Assembly (NCBI RefSeq): GCF_019219065.1
Contig: NZ_JAHUWK010000011.1
Coordinates: 62,001 to 126,000, forward strand
Origin: Duganella sp. sic0402
GTDB taxonomy: Bacteria > Pseudomonadota > Gammaproteobacteria > Burkholderiales > Burkholderiaceae_D
Length of the DNA: 64,000 nucleotides
Reading direction: 5' to 3'
The translations under genes and the position numbers were made by a program. Of the stretch, positions 1-7,186 are shown one piece after another. The notes beneath the pieces are model-generated. The model did not search any database. It was not told the origin of the DNA and was given only the letters and a program-made list of their open reading frames with translations. Positions within the stretch are counted from its first letter, which is position 1. Each line of letters starts with the position of its first letter.

Positions 1-241
1 GCGCCGGTGTGACCACGGTGCCGGCCTGGCCGCGTGCCTCCACATAGCCTTCCGCTGTCAGCAGTGCGTAGGCTGATTCCACCGTGCCGCGCGCCAGGCC
101 CAGTTCCAGCGCCAGTGCGCGTGCGGCGGGGATGCGGTCGCCGGGTTGTAGCGTGCCTTCGGCGATGGCGCTGCGGAAGCGCGTGTATATTTGTCGGTAC
201 AGCGGCTCGGCGGCGCTGCTATCCAGCTGGAGAAAATCCAT
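1..241 (-). CDS. MocR/PdxR-type GntR-family regulator, N-terminal part only
   Basis: The 80 visible N-terminal residues form a GntR winged helix: a 'PLYRQIYTRFRSAI' start, 'GTLQPGDRIPAARALA' and 'LARGTVESAYALLTAEG'. This arrangement, with a short lead before 'EPLYRQIY', is typical of MocR-like proteins that carry a C-terminal PLP-binding aminotransferase-like domain. That domain would lie beyond the left edge, so it is inferred and not seen. The gene runs leftward from the ATG at 239-241 and is divergent from the acetyltransferase gene 80 bp away, which could be a target. A plain GntR regulator is the alternative. Confidence 0.8.
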   Translation of the reverse strand, partial: MDFLQLDSSAAEPLYRQIYTRFRSAIAEGTLQPGDRIPAARALALELGLARGTVESAYALLTAEGYVEARGQAGTVVTPA

Positions 242-321
242 GGTCTATTCCATATGTCATTTTATGGCTCTATGGATTATGCCATTGGCGGCCTACGATG
301 GCGTCTTTGAAAGGATACGCC

Positions 322-741
322 ATGAAAATCGTAGAGACGGAACAAGAGCTGCGCGCCTGCTATCCGGTGATGAAGGCGCTGCGTCCGCATCTGCTGTCGG
401 AGGATGCGTTTGTCGCGCAGGTGATGCGCCAGCGCGAGCAGGACTATCACATCCTGGCGGTGTGGCAGGATGACGAGGTGGTGGCGCTGGCCGGCTATCG
501 CTATCAGGAGAACACGGTGTACGGCCGCTTCCTGTATGTGGACGATCTGATCACGGCAGAACAGCATCGCAGCCGTCGCTGGGGCGCCCTGCTGCTGGGG
601 AAGCTGACCGTGTTTGCCGAGCAGGCGCAATGCGCGCGGCTGGTGCTGGATACGGCGCTGACCAATGTGCTGGGCCAGCGTTTCTATTTCCGCGAAGGGC
701 TGCTGCCCGGCGCGCTACGTTTCGGCAAGGTGATTGCATGA
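322..741 (+). CDS. GNAT family N-acetyltransferase
   Basis: A 139-residue protein with GNAT features: a central beta-strand stretch 'YGRFLYVDDLITAEQHRSR', a following 'RWGALLLGKLTVFAEQ' segment in the position of the acetyl-CoA pyrophosphate loop, and a late 'LDTALTNVLGQRFYFREG' strand/helix. The usual R/Q-x-x-G-x-G/A loop is recognisable only loosely (HRSRRWGA). Family members move an acetyl group from acetyl-CoA to an amine; the acceptor cannot be told. The ATG at 322 follows AAGGATACGCC. The stop overlaps the next gene's start (ATGA at 738-741), so the two are probably co-translated. Confidence 0.85.
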   Translation: MKIVETEQELRACYPVMKALRPHLLSEDAFVAQVMRQREQDYHILAVWQDDEVVALAGYRYQENTVYGRFLYVDDLITAEQHRSRRWGALLLGKLTVFAEQAQCARLVLDTALTNVLGQRFYFREGLLPGALRFGKVIA

Positions 742-1355
742 AGAAGATTTTGCACATCAGCGCCAGTTCGCGCGCTGAAGATTCGGCCAGCTACCGCTTG
801 TCGCAACAGCTCATCGCGCAACTGCGCAAGGCGTATCCGGAGGCGCAGCTGGTGTCGCGTGATTTGTGGGCGCAGCCGTTGCCGCATGTGGATTTCCAAT
901 ATTCCAATGCGTTGTCACGTCACCCCGGCGGCACCGCGCATGCGAACGGATTGTCATCGCTGGCCTGGTCGGATCTGCTGATCGAAGAACTGAAGGCTGC
1001 CGATGCGGTAGTAATCGCCACACCCATGCACAACTTCAGCGTACCTTCGGTGCTGAAGGCGTGGCTGGACCACGTGGTGCGCATCGGCGTGACTTTTAAC
1101 GCTACACCGGAAGGCAAGATCGGCACCCTGGCCGACCGTCCGGTCTACATCGCGGTCAGTTCCGGCGGCTGGCGCACTGGCGAACGAGCCCGCCAACCCG
1201 ATTTCCTGGAACCCTATCTGCGCGCCATCCTGCCCACCATCGGCCTGAAAGATCTGCACTTCTTCTCGCTGCAGGCACTGGCTGCCGGCCCGGATGCAAC
1301 AACGGCCGCGTATGCGGCCGTTGAGCAGGAACTAGCGAACCACTTCCGGGCTTAG
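738..1355 (+). CDS. azoR: FMN-dependent NADH-azoreductase (AcpD/AzoR family)
   Basis: The 205-residue product starts 'MKKILHISASSR', the phosphate-binding N-terminus of the flavodoxin-like fold. It has 'ATPMHNFSVPSVLKAWLDHVVR' around residues 95-115 (the AzoR FMN and dimer-interface motif) and a 'SSGG' loop near 140. Length matches AzoR (about 200). Such enzymes use NADH and FMN to reduce azo bonds and quinones in the cytosol. The start overlaps the stop of the acetyltransferase by 4 nt, suggesting one operon. Its 3' end overlaps the convergent synthase gene by 4 nt. Physiological substrate unknown; quinone detoxification is the usual proposal. Confidence 0.92.
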   Translation: MKKILHISASSRAEDSASYRLSQQLIAQLRKAYPEAQLVSRDLWAQPLPHVDFQYSNALSRHPGGTAHANGLSSLAWSDLLIEELKAADAVVIATPMHNFSVPSVLKAWLDHVVRIGVTFNATPEGKIGTLADRPVYIAVSSGGWRTGERARQPDFLEPYLRAILPTIGLKDLHFFSLQALAAGPDATTAAYAAVEQELANHFRA

Positions 1356-2473
1356 AGACGCTTCACCACCACGCAGCCGATCGAGTAGCCGGCGCCGAAG
1401 GAGCAGATCACGCCCAGTTCGCCGGCGGCCATGTCGGCCGAGTGCTTGTGGAAGGCGATGATGGAGCCGGCCGACGAGGTGTTGGCGTATTCGTCCAGGA
1501 TCACCGGCGCTTCGCCCGGTTCGGCGTCGCGGCCCAGCACCAGGCGGCTGATCAGCAAGTTCATGTTGAGGTTGGCCTGGTGCAGCCAGTAGCGCTTCAC
1601 CTGCGGCACGTCCAGGCCGGCGTTGGCGATGGTGTCCTTGATCATCTCGGCGGCCATCGGGCAGACATCCTTGAACACCTTGCGGCCCTGCTGGCGGAAC
1701 AGCTTGTCGGCCTGGCCCACGCCGGCTTCGTCGAAGCGGTTGAGGAAGCCGAAGTTGTTGCGGATGTTGTTGGAGAAGCTGGTCTTCAGCTTGCTGTCCA
1801 CAATCTCCCACTGCTGCGCGCTGGTGGCCGTGTCTTTGGCTTCGACGACAATGGCGGTGCAGGCGTCGCCGAAGATGAAGTGGCTGTCGCGGTCGCGCCA
1901 GTTCAGGTGGCCCGAGGTGATTTCCGGATTCAGCACCAGCACCGCGCGCGCCTGGCCGCTTTGCACCGCCGCCACTGCCTGCTGGATGCCGAAGGTGGCC
2001 GACGAGCAGGCCACGTTCATGTCGAAGCCATAGCCTTCGATGCCCAGTGCGCCTTGCACTTCCACCGCCATCGCCGGATAGCCGCGCTGCATATTCGAGC
2101 AGGCCACCAGCACCATATCGATATCGGCCGGCGTCTTGCCGGCGCGGTCCAGCGCCTGGCGCGCCGCCGCCACCGAAATTTCCGCCTGCAGCGACAGTTC
2201 TTCGTCGGCGCGTTCAGGGATATGCGACACCATGCGTTGCGGATCGAGGATGCCGGCTTTTTCCATCACATAGCGCGCCTTGATGCCGGAGGCTTTTTCG
2301 ATGAAGGCCACGCTGGATGGCTCCAGCGCCGTGAGCGTGCCTTCCGCGATGGCGGCGGCATTGCCGGCGTTGAATTGTTCGGCGTAGGCGTTGAAGCATG
2401 CAACCAGCTCTTCATTGCTGATCGACTGCGCTGGCGTATAGAGGCCGGTACCGCTGATGACGGCTTGTTTCAT
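1352..2473 (-). CDS. 3-oxoacyl-ACP synthase III (FabH/KAS III-like)
   Basis: A 373-residue thiolase-fold enzyme with an intact KAS III catalytic triad: Cys156 in 'MNVACSSATFG', His298 in 'WLHQANLNMN' and Asn331 in 'YANTSSAGS'. These enzymes condense an acyl-CoA with malonyl-ACP. It is longer than E. coli FabH (317 aa), with an insertion around residues 30-60 and another at 215-265. No other fatty-acid synthesis gene lies beside it, so it is probably not the housekeeping FabH. It resembles the long stand-alone FabH-like proteins, such as the Pseudomonas type that diverts acyl-CoA into fatty acid synthesis; that assignment is inference. It lies downstream of the protease gene but is separated from it by a terminator. 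Confidence 0.85.
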   Translation of the reverse strand: MKQAVISGTGLYTPAQSISNEELVACFNAYAEQFNAGNAAAIAEGTLTALEPSSVAFIEKASGIKARYVMEKAGILDPQRMVSHIPERADEELSLQAEISVAAARQALDRAGKTPADIDMVLVACSNMQRGYPAMAVEVQGALGIEGYGFDMNVACSSATFGIQQAVAAVQSGQARAVLVLNPEITSGHLNWRDRDSHFIFGDACTAIVVEAKDTATSAQQWEIVDSKLKTSFSNNIRNNFGFLNRFDEAGVGQADKLFRQQGRKVFKDVCPMAAEMIKDTIANAGLDVPQVKRYWLHQANLNMNLLISRLVLGRDAEPGEAPVILDEYANTSSAGSIIAFHKHSADMAAGELGVICSFGAGYSIGCVVVKRL

Positions 2474-2550
2474 GGTTAAACTTTCAAATTAGGCAATGGC
2501 ATGCGCCAATAATGAGGCAAATTCTACACAATGCCTGCACCTTAGGCGCA

Positions 2551-2578
2551 AATAAAAGCGGCGCCCTTGAGGCGCCGC
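2551..2578 (-). terminator. Rho-independent terminator after the S41 protease gene
   Basis: A perfect 8-bp stem (GCGGCGCC / GGCGCCGC, 2558-2565 and 2571-2578) with a 5-nt loop is followed, reading leftward, by TTTTATT. It sits 20 nt past the stop of the protease gene and before the KAS III-like gene, which therefore needs its own promoter in the remaining ~75 bp. Confidence 0.85.
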
Positions 2579-2598
2579 GCTATTCAGGCCACAACTGC

Positions 2599-4044
2599 TT
2601 ATTTTTTGGACAGGTCTTTCTTCAGGCCGGTTTCGGTGCTGACGATGGCGGTGCTTTGCTTGGCCAGCTGCACCGGCAGGCCTTTCAGGTGGTTCAGCGC
2701 CTGCTGCAGCTGGAAATCCTCGCCGCTGCCGTATTCCAGCGGCTTGCGGTTTTTCTCCAGCGCCAGGATGCGGATCTGTTCTTCGAGTTCGTCGCGCTTG
2801 CTTTTCTCGCCTTCGGCCTCGCGGTCGTTGGACAGATGCTTGCTGAGATCGGCCTCGCGGGTGCGCAGCGCGTTCAGGCCGTCGCCATCGGCGTTTTCAT
2901 CCACCGCCACGTCCGGCGTGATGCCCTTGGCCTGGATCGAGCGGCCGTTCGGCGTGTAGTAGCGCGCCGTGGTCAGCTTGACCGCCGTGTCGGCCGTCAG
3001 CTGGCGGATGGTCTGCACCGAGCCTTTGCCGAAGGTCTGGGTGCCGATGATGTCGGCGCGCTTGTAATCCTGCAGCGCGCCCGCGACGATTTCCGAGGCC
3101 GACGCCGAACCGGTGTTGACCAGCACGACCATCGGCACTTTCTTGATCGCGGCCGGCAGCTTGGCCAGCGCGTCGGCTTCGCCGCGCAGCTCGTAGTATT
3201 CGGGACGGCCGTAGAAGATTTGCTTCTGGTCGGGCAACTGGCCGTTGGTCGATACGATAGGCGAGTCTTTCGGCAGGAAGGCGGCGGCGACGCCGATCGC
3301 GCCTTGCAGTACGCCGCCCGGATCGTTGCGCAGGTCCAGTACCAGGCCCTTGATGTTCGGGTCCTGTTTGTATAATTCGATAATCTTGGCCGCCATGTCA
3401 TCCACGGTCGGTTCCTGGAACTGCGAGATGCGCAGCCAGGCATAGCCCGGCTCAATCAGCTTGCCCTTCACGCTTTTCTGGTGGATCTCTTCGCGCGTGA
3501 TGTTGAAGGTCAGCGGCTCTTCCTCGCCCTTGCGCAGCACCGTCAGGCTGACTTTACTGTTTGGCTCGCCGCGCATCTTCTTGATCGACTCATCCAGCGA
3601 CATGCCTTTGATCGGCGTGTTGTCGAGGCGGCTGATCAGGTCGCCCGGCTTGATGCCGGCGCGCCAGGCGGGCGAATCCTCGATCGGCGCGACGATCTTG
3701 ATATAGCCATCTTCGCTTTGGCCGATCTCGATGCCAAGGCCGACGAACTTGCCTTGCGAGCCTTCGCGCAATTCGGCGTAGGCTTTCTTGTCGAGGTAGG
3801 CGGAGTGCGGGTCCAGCGAGGCGACCATGCCGGAGATGGCTTCGGTCAGCAGCTTCTTGTCTTCGACCGGTTCAACATAGTCGGATTTGATCAGACCGAA
3901 GACATCGGCCAGCTGGCGCAGCTCTTCCAGCGGCAGCGGCGGGTCCATCGGCCGTTGCGCCATGGCGGAGAATTGCAACGATATGGCGATGCCCGCCACC
4001 ACGCCGAGTCCGACCAGACCCGAATTCTTTAATTTCTTGCCCAT
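2599..4044 (-). CDS. S41 family C-terminal processing peptidase (CtpA/Prc-like)
   Basis: A 481-residue protein. Residues 8-30 are a hydrophobic signal or anchor segment, so the enzyme acts in the periplasm. A PDZ domain follows (about 95-185, with 'FVGLGIEIGQ' and 'GIKPGDLISRLDN'), then the S41 protease domain. The active-site region has 'NTGSASASEIVAGALQD' (310-326, nucleophilic Ser within SASAS) and 'GTQTFGKGSVQT' with the general base Lys340. Such proteases trim C-terminal tails of periplasmic proteins and help cell-wall hydrolase control. Length fits the CtpA group (about 400-500). A charged C-terminal extension (400-481) is likely coiled-coil. Confidence 0.94.
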   Translation of the reverse strand: MGKKLKNSGLVGLGVVAGIAISLQFSAMAQRPMDPPLPLEELRQLADVFGLIKSDYVEPVEDKKLLTEAISGMVASLDPHSAYLDKKAYAELREGSQGKFVGLGIEIGQSEDGYIKIVAPIEDSPAWRAGIKPGDLISRLDNTPIKGMSLDESIKKMRGEPNSKVSLTVLRKGEEEPLTFNITREEIHQKSVKGKLIEPGYAWLRISQFQEPTVDDMAAKIIELYKQDPNIKGLVLDLRNDPGGVLQGAIGVAAAFLPKDSPIVSTNGQLPDQKQIFYGRPEYYELRGEADALAKLPAAIKKVPMVVLVNTGSASASEIVAGALQDYKRADIIGTQTFGKGSVQTIRQLTADTAVKLTTARYYTPNGRSIQAKGITPDVAVDENADGDGLNALRTREADLSKHLSNDREAEGEKSKRDELEEQIRILALEKNRKPLEYGSGEDFQLQQALNHLKGLPVQLAKQSTAIVSTETGLKKDLSKK

Positions 4045-4280
4045 GTTTCACCTGTCAAAGCACGCGCGCTGCGGATTTGCAGCCTGCATGAAACGAGTAT
4101 AAACCTGATTCGCAGCAAACGTAGTAGCCATCACGAAATGATTTATACCTTTACGAGGTTTTACAACGCGCTCCGTTGACTTTTAAAGCATGCCAGACGC
4201 CGCTTGGCGAAAGGCCAATTTTGCTGTTTTGTATGGAGTGTATCCCTCACGTTCACGACGGTAAGTATTTGTAAGAAGCC

Positions 4281-4309
4281 CTGTAACGGCGGCGTGTGCG
4301 GCCTACACT
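4281..4309 (+). promoter_or_regulatory. Candidate sigma-70 promoter ahead of the Spy-like gene
   Basis: CTGTAA (4281-4286) and TACACT (4304-4309) are spaced by exactly 17 bp. The -35 element is weak (3 of 6 consensus positions) and the -10 moderate (4 of 6). Transcription would begin near 4316 and pass through the hairpin at 4345-4373 before the ATG at 4389. Confidence 0.4.
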
Positions 4310-4344
4310 GAGCTCGTATTTCTCTCTACCCTGAAGTGGTTTTT

Positions 4345-4373
4345 GCCTGCGCCCCAAGCGCAGGCTTTTTTTT
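4345..4373 (+). terminator. Terminator-like hairpin in the leader of the Spy-like gene (possible attenuator)
   Basis: A perfect 7-bp stem (GCCTGCG 4345-4351, CGCAGGC 4359-4365) with a 7-nt loop is followed by eight T residues (4366-4373). It looks like a complete intrinsic terminator for the plus strand, yet it lies only 15 nt before a start codon and abuts the ribosome binding site (ACGGAG). There is no upstream plus-strand gene for it to terminate, so it either ends a short leader RNA or acts as an attenuator. Confidence 0.7.
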
Positions 4374-4388
4374 ATCTACGGAGCATAC

Positions 4389-4976
4389 ATGCGATTTCTG
4401 TCACGTCCATCCCCGTCCATTTTGTGCCGTTTCGGCGCCGCGCTGGCCTTGTCCGGCCTGCTGTCATCGGCCTTTGCCTTGCCCTTGATGGAGATGAAAG
4501 CCGAAGACTATCTGCCCATGGCGGCGGAGCTGAAGAAAACGCTGAACCTGAACGCCAACCAGCAAACCCTGTGGGCGCAAACCGAAACCAAAACACGCAA
4601 CCTGCTGCGCGCCCGCAAGGAACGGCGCGAACATCTGCAAGCCGCCACGCTGGCCGGTGCGCGCGGCGCCAATGTCGAACTGCGTGATCTGGCCAAGGCG
4701 GTGGAGGAGGAAAGCAATGCCAGCACCGGCGAAGAAAAGCTGCTGCGCGAATGGTGGCTGACTGTCAATGATGCCTTATCGGAAAGCCAGCGCCAGGTGG
4801 TGGCGCAGATGCTGGCCGAGCAGCTGCAGCGCGTGCAGGAGAGTGGTGGTGGCGGCCGGCCGGAACGCAAGGAAGAGGGCGGCGAACATCGCGGCGGCAA
4901 AGGCGGACGCGGTGGCATGGGCGGCGGCGTCGGTGCGGGCGGCCTGAATGTCAACTTGCCGGGCGGTGGCGGCTGA
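4389..4976 (+). CDS. Spy/CpxP-like periplasmic protein with glycine-rich tail
   Basis: A 195-residue protein with a signal peptide (hydrophobic stretch to about residue 31, cleavage after 'SSAFA'). The middle (about 45-155) is all helical, with the repeated pattern seen in Spy/CpxP and related heavy-metal sensors: 'LNLNANQQTLWAQ' early and 'LSESQRQVVAQMLAEQL' late, the two LTxxQ-like turns. The last 40 residues are Gly/Arg rich and probably disordered. Relatives act as periplasmic chaperones or stress sensors. No Cpx-type kinase lies beside it. The family link rests on pattern only. Confidence 0.65.
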   Translation: MRFLSRPSPSILCRFGAALALSGLLSSAFALPLMEMKAEDYLPMAAELKKTLNLNANQQTLWAQTETKTRNLLRARKERREHLQAATLAGARGANVELRDLAKAVEEESNASTGEEKLLREWWLTVNDALSESQRQVVAQMLAEQLQRVQESGGGGRPERKEEGGEHRGGKGGRGGMGGGVGAGGLNVNLPGGGG

Positions 4977-5076
4977 TCATCGTGTGTATCGTAAAGTAAC
5001 AAGCGGGCCAGTGCTTTCCTTGTGGTCGGAGCGGACGTTAGAATAGAAATCCAAGTTCTAACCATAAGGACACGCT

Positions 5077-7110
5077 GTGAAAAAATCGTTGTTGCTGACC
5101 ACTTTGACCCTGAGCCTGATGACCGCCTTCGCCATGGCGCAAGACACCACGCCGATCTCCGGCATCGACCTGCCCAATATGGACACCAGCGTGCGTCCGC
5201 AGGATGACTTCTTTACCTACCTGAATGGCAACTGGCTGAAGACCACCGAAATCCCCGGCGACAAATCCAGCTGGGGCACCTTCGCCAAGATGCGCGACGA
5301 CACGCTGCCGCAGCTGCGCGGCCTGATCGAAAAAGCCGAAGCCGACAAAACCCGCAAGCCGGGCAGCGAAGCGCAGAAGATCGCCGACCTGTACGCCAGC
5401 TATATGGACGAGGCCAAGCTGAACGAAGCTGGCATCCGTCCGCTGACCGGTGAGCTGAACCGCATCCGCGCGATCAAGGACAAGAAAGGCTTGCCGATTC
5501 TGATCGCCCACCTGAACCAGATCGGCGTGGGCACGCCGTTTGGCGTCGGCGTGCGCCAGGACGCGCGCGAATCGACCAAGTACGCGGTCTACATCGCCCA
5601 GAGCGGCCTGGGCCTGCCGGACCGTGACTACTACCTGAAAAAAGACGACGCCAAGCTGGCCGCCACCCTGGCCAAGTATGAGCTGCATGTGGCCAAGATC
5701 CTGGGCCTGTCGGGCGACCGCAACGCCGGCGCCAACGCCAAGAAAATCGTCGCGCTGGAAACCGCACTGGCGGAAGCGCAATGGACCAAGGTGCAGAACC
5801 GCGACCCGGTCAAGCGCTACAACAAGATGCCGATCAAGCAGCTGGCCGAGCTGGCGCCGGGCTTTGACTGGAGCCATACGCTGGCCGCCACCGGGGTCGC
5901 CAACAAGGTTGACTATGTGATCGTCAGCCAGCCGAGCTATCTGACCGGCTTTACCGCCACGCTGGAGAAGACCGACCTGGCAACCTGGAAAGCGTATTTC
6001 GAATGGCAGCTGCTGCGTGAAACTTCGCCCTTCCTGTCCAAGGATTTCGCCGACGCGCACTTCGATTTCTACAGCACTGTGCTGACCGGTGTGGAAGTCA
6101 AGCCGCCGCGCTGGAAGAATGGTGTGGCGCTGGTTGAAGCCAGCCTGGGCGAAGCGCTGGGCAAGCTGTACGTGGCGGAATACTTCCCGCCTGAGCGCAA
6201 GGAACGCATGGACCAGCTGGTGAAGAATGTGCTGGCCGCCTACAAGACCAGCATCGACAGTCTGGACTGGATGAGCCCCGCCACCAAGATCGAGGCGCAA
6301 GCCAAGCTGGCCAAGTTCACGCCCAAGATCGGCTATCCGAACAAGTGGCGCGACTACTCGACGCTGGCCATCATCAAGAGCGACCTGGTGGGCAATGTGC
6401 TGCGCGCCTCCAACTACCGCCACGCGCGCATGATCGCCAAGCTGGGCAAGCCGATCGACCGCGAGGAATGGGGCATGACGCCGCAAACCATCAACGCCTA
6501 TTACAGCTCGACGATGAATGAGATCGTATTCCCGGCAGCCATCCTGCAACCGCCGTTCTTCGATGCGCGCGCGGATGACGCGGTCAACTACGGCGCCATC
6601 GGTGCGGTGATCGGCCACGAGATCAGCCACGGCTTCGACGACGGCGGCAGCCAGTCGGACGGCGACGGCAATCTGCGCGACTGGTGGACTGCCGAAGACA
6701 AGGCCAACTTCAAGGCCAAGACCGATGCGCTGGTCAAGCAGTACGACGGCTACAGCCCGCTGCCTGGCTACCACGTCAACGGCGCGCTGACGCTGGGCGA
6801 GAACATCGCCGACAACAGCGGCATGGCGGTCGCCTACAAGGCCTACAAGCTGTCGCTGGGCGGCAAGCCGGCGCCGGTGATCGATGGTTTCACCGGCGAG
6901 CAGCGCTTCTACATGGGCTTCGGCCAGATCTGGCGCGTCAAGATGCGCGAGCAGCAGCAGGTACAGCAGATCAAGACCGATCCGCATTCGCCAGGCCAGT
7001 ACCGCACCAATGGCCCGGTGGTGAACCAGCCCGGCTTCTATGAAGCCTTCGGCGTCAAGCCGGGCGACAAGCTATATGTTGCGCCGGAACAGCGCATCAT
7101 CATCTGGTAA
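5077..7110 (+). CDS. M13 family metallopeptidase (neprilysin/PepO-like), copy 1
   Basis: A 677-residue zinc endopeptidase. The GTG at 5077 follows AAGGA and opens a signal peptide ending 'AFAMA', so it is exported. The N-terminal M13 domain begins with 'DTSVRPQDDFFTYLNGNWL'. The catalytic domain has HEISH (His514, Glu515, His518), the third zinc ligand Glu575 in 'GENIADNSG', and the late 'FYMGFGQIWR' and 'DPHSPGQYR' motifs. M13 peptidases cleave oligopeptides on the N-side of hydrophobic residues. First of three adjacent paralogues; a terminator follows it, so each copy may be expressed separately. Confidence 0.96.
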   Translation: MKKSLLLTTLTLSLMTAFAMAQDTTPISGIDLPNMDTSVRPQDDFFTYLNGNWLKTTEIPGDKSSWGTFAKMRDDTLPQLRGLIEKAEADKTRKPGSEAQKIADLYASYMDEAKLNEAGIRPLTGELNRIRAIKDKKGLPILIAHLNQIGVGTPFGVGVRQDARESTKYAVYIAQSGLGLPDRDYYLKKDDAKLAATLAKYELHVAKILGLSGDRNAGANAKKIVALETALAEAQWTKVQNRDPVKRYNKMPIKQLAELAPGFDWSHTLAATGVANKVDYVIVSQPSYLTGFTATLEKTDLATWKAYFEWQLLRETSPFLSKDFADAHFDFYSTVLTGVEVKPPRWKNGVALVEASLGEALGKLYVAEYFPPERKERMDQLVKNVLAAYKTSIDSLDWMSPATKIEAQAKLAKFTPKIGYPNKWRDYSTLAIIKSDLVGNVLRASNYRHARMIAKLGKPIDREEWGMTPQTINAYYSSTMNEIVFPAAILQPPFFDARADDAVNYGAIGAVIGHEISHGFDDGGSQSDGDGNLRDWWTAEDKANFKAKTDALVKQYDGYSPLPGYHVNGALTLGENIADNSGMAVAYKAYKLSLGGKPAPVIDGFTGEQRFYMGFGQIWRVKMREQQQVQQIKTDPHSPGQYRTNGPVVNQPGFYEAFGVKPGDKLYVAPEQRIIIW

Positions 7111-7125
7111 GCGTTTATCCCCAGC

Positions 7126-7152
7126 AAAAAAGCCACCACGTGTGGCTTTTTT
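7126..7152. terminator. Bidirectional terminator between M13 copies 1 and 2
   Basis: A symmetrical hairpin: A6-GCCAC (7126-7136), loop CACGT, GTGGC-T6 (7142-7152). The stem extends through the A and T runs and would terminate in either direction. It lies 16 nt after the stop of copy 1 and 35 nt before copy 2. Confidence 0.88.
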
Positions 7153-7186
7153 GCTATTGTTCCTGGATAACAGGAGAGGCAAGAAT

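Larger units (their letters stand above)
4045..4388. other. 344-bp divergent intergenic region
   Basis: This is the longest gap without a protein gene. It separates the leftward protease gene from the rightward Spy-like gene and must hold both promoters. The right half contains a plausible sigma-70 promoter and a strong terminator-like hairpin, listed separately. The left half (4045-4260) is comparatively AT-rich with no convincing reading frame or structured RNA that I could recognise. Confidence 0.6.

Noticed and set aside
34..741. Long plus-strand frame containing the acetyltransferase
   Set aside because: The N-terminal 96 codons are antisense to the MocR-type regulator and lack family similarity; the acetyltransferase starts at 322.
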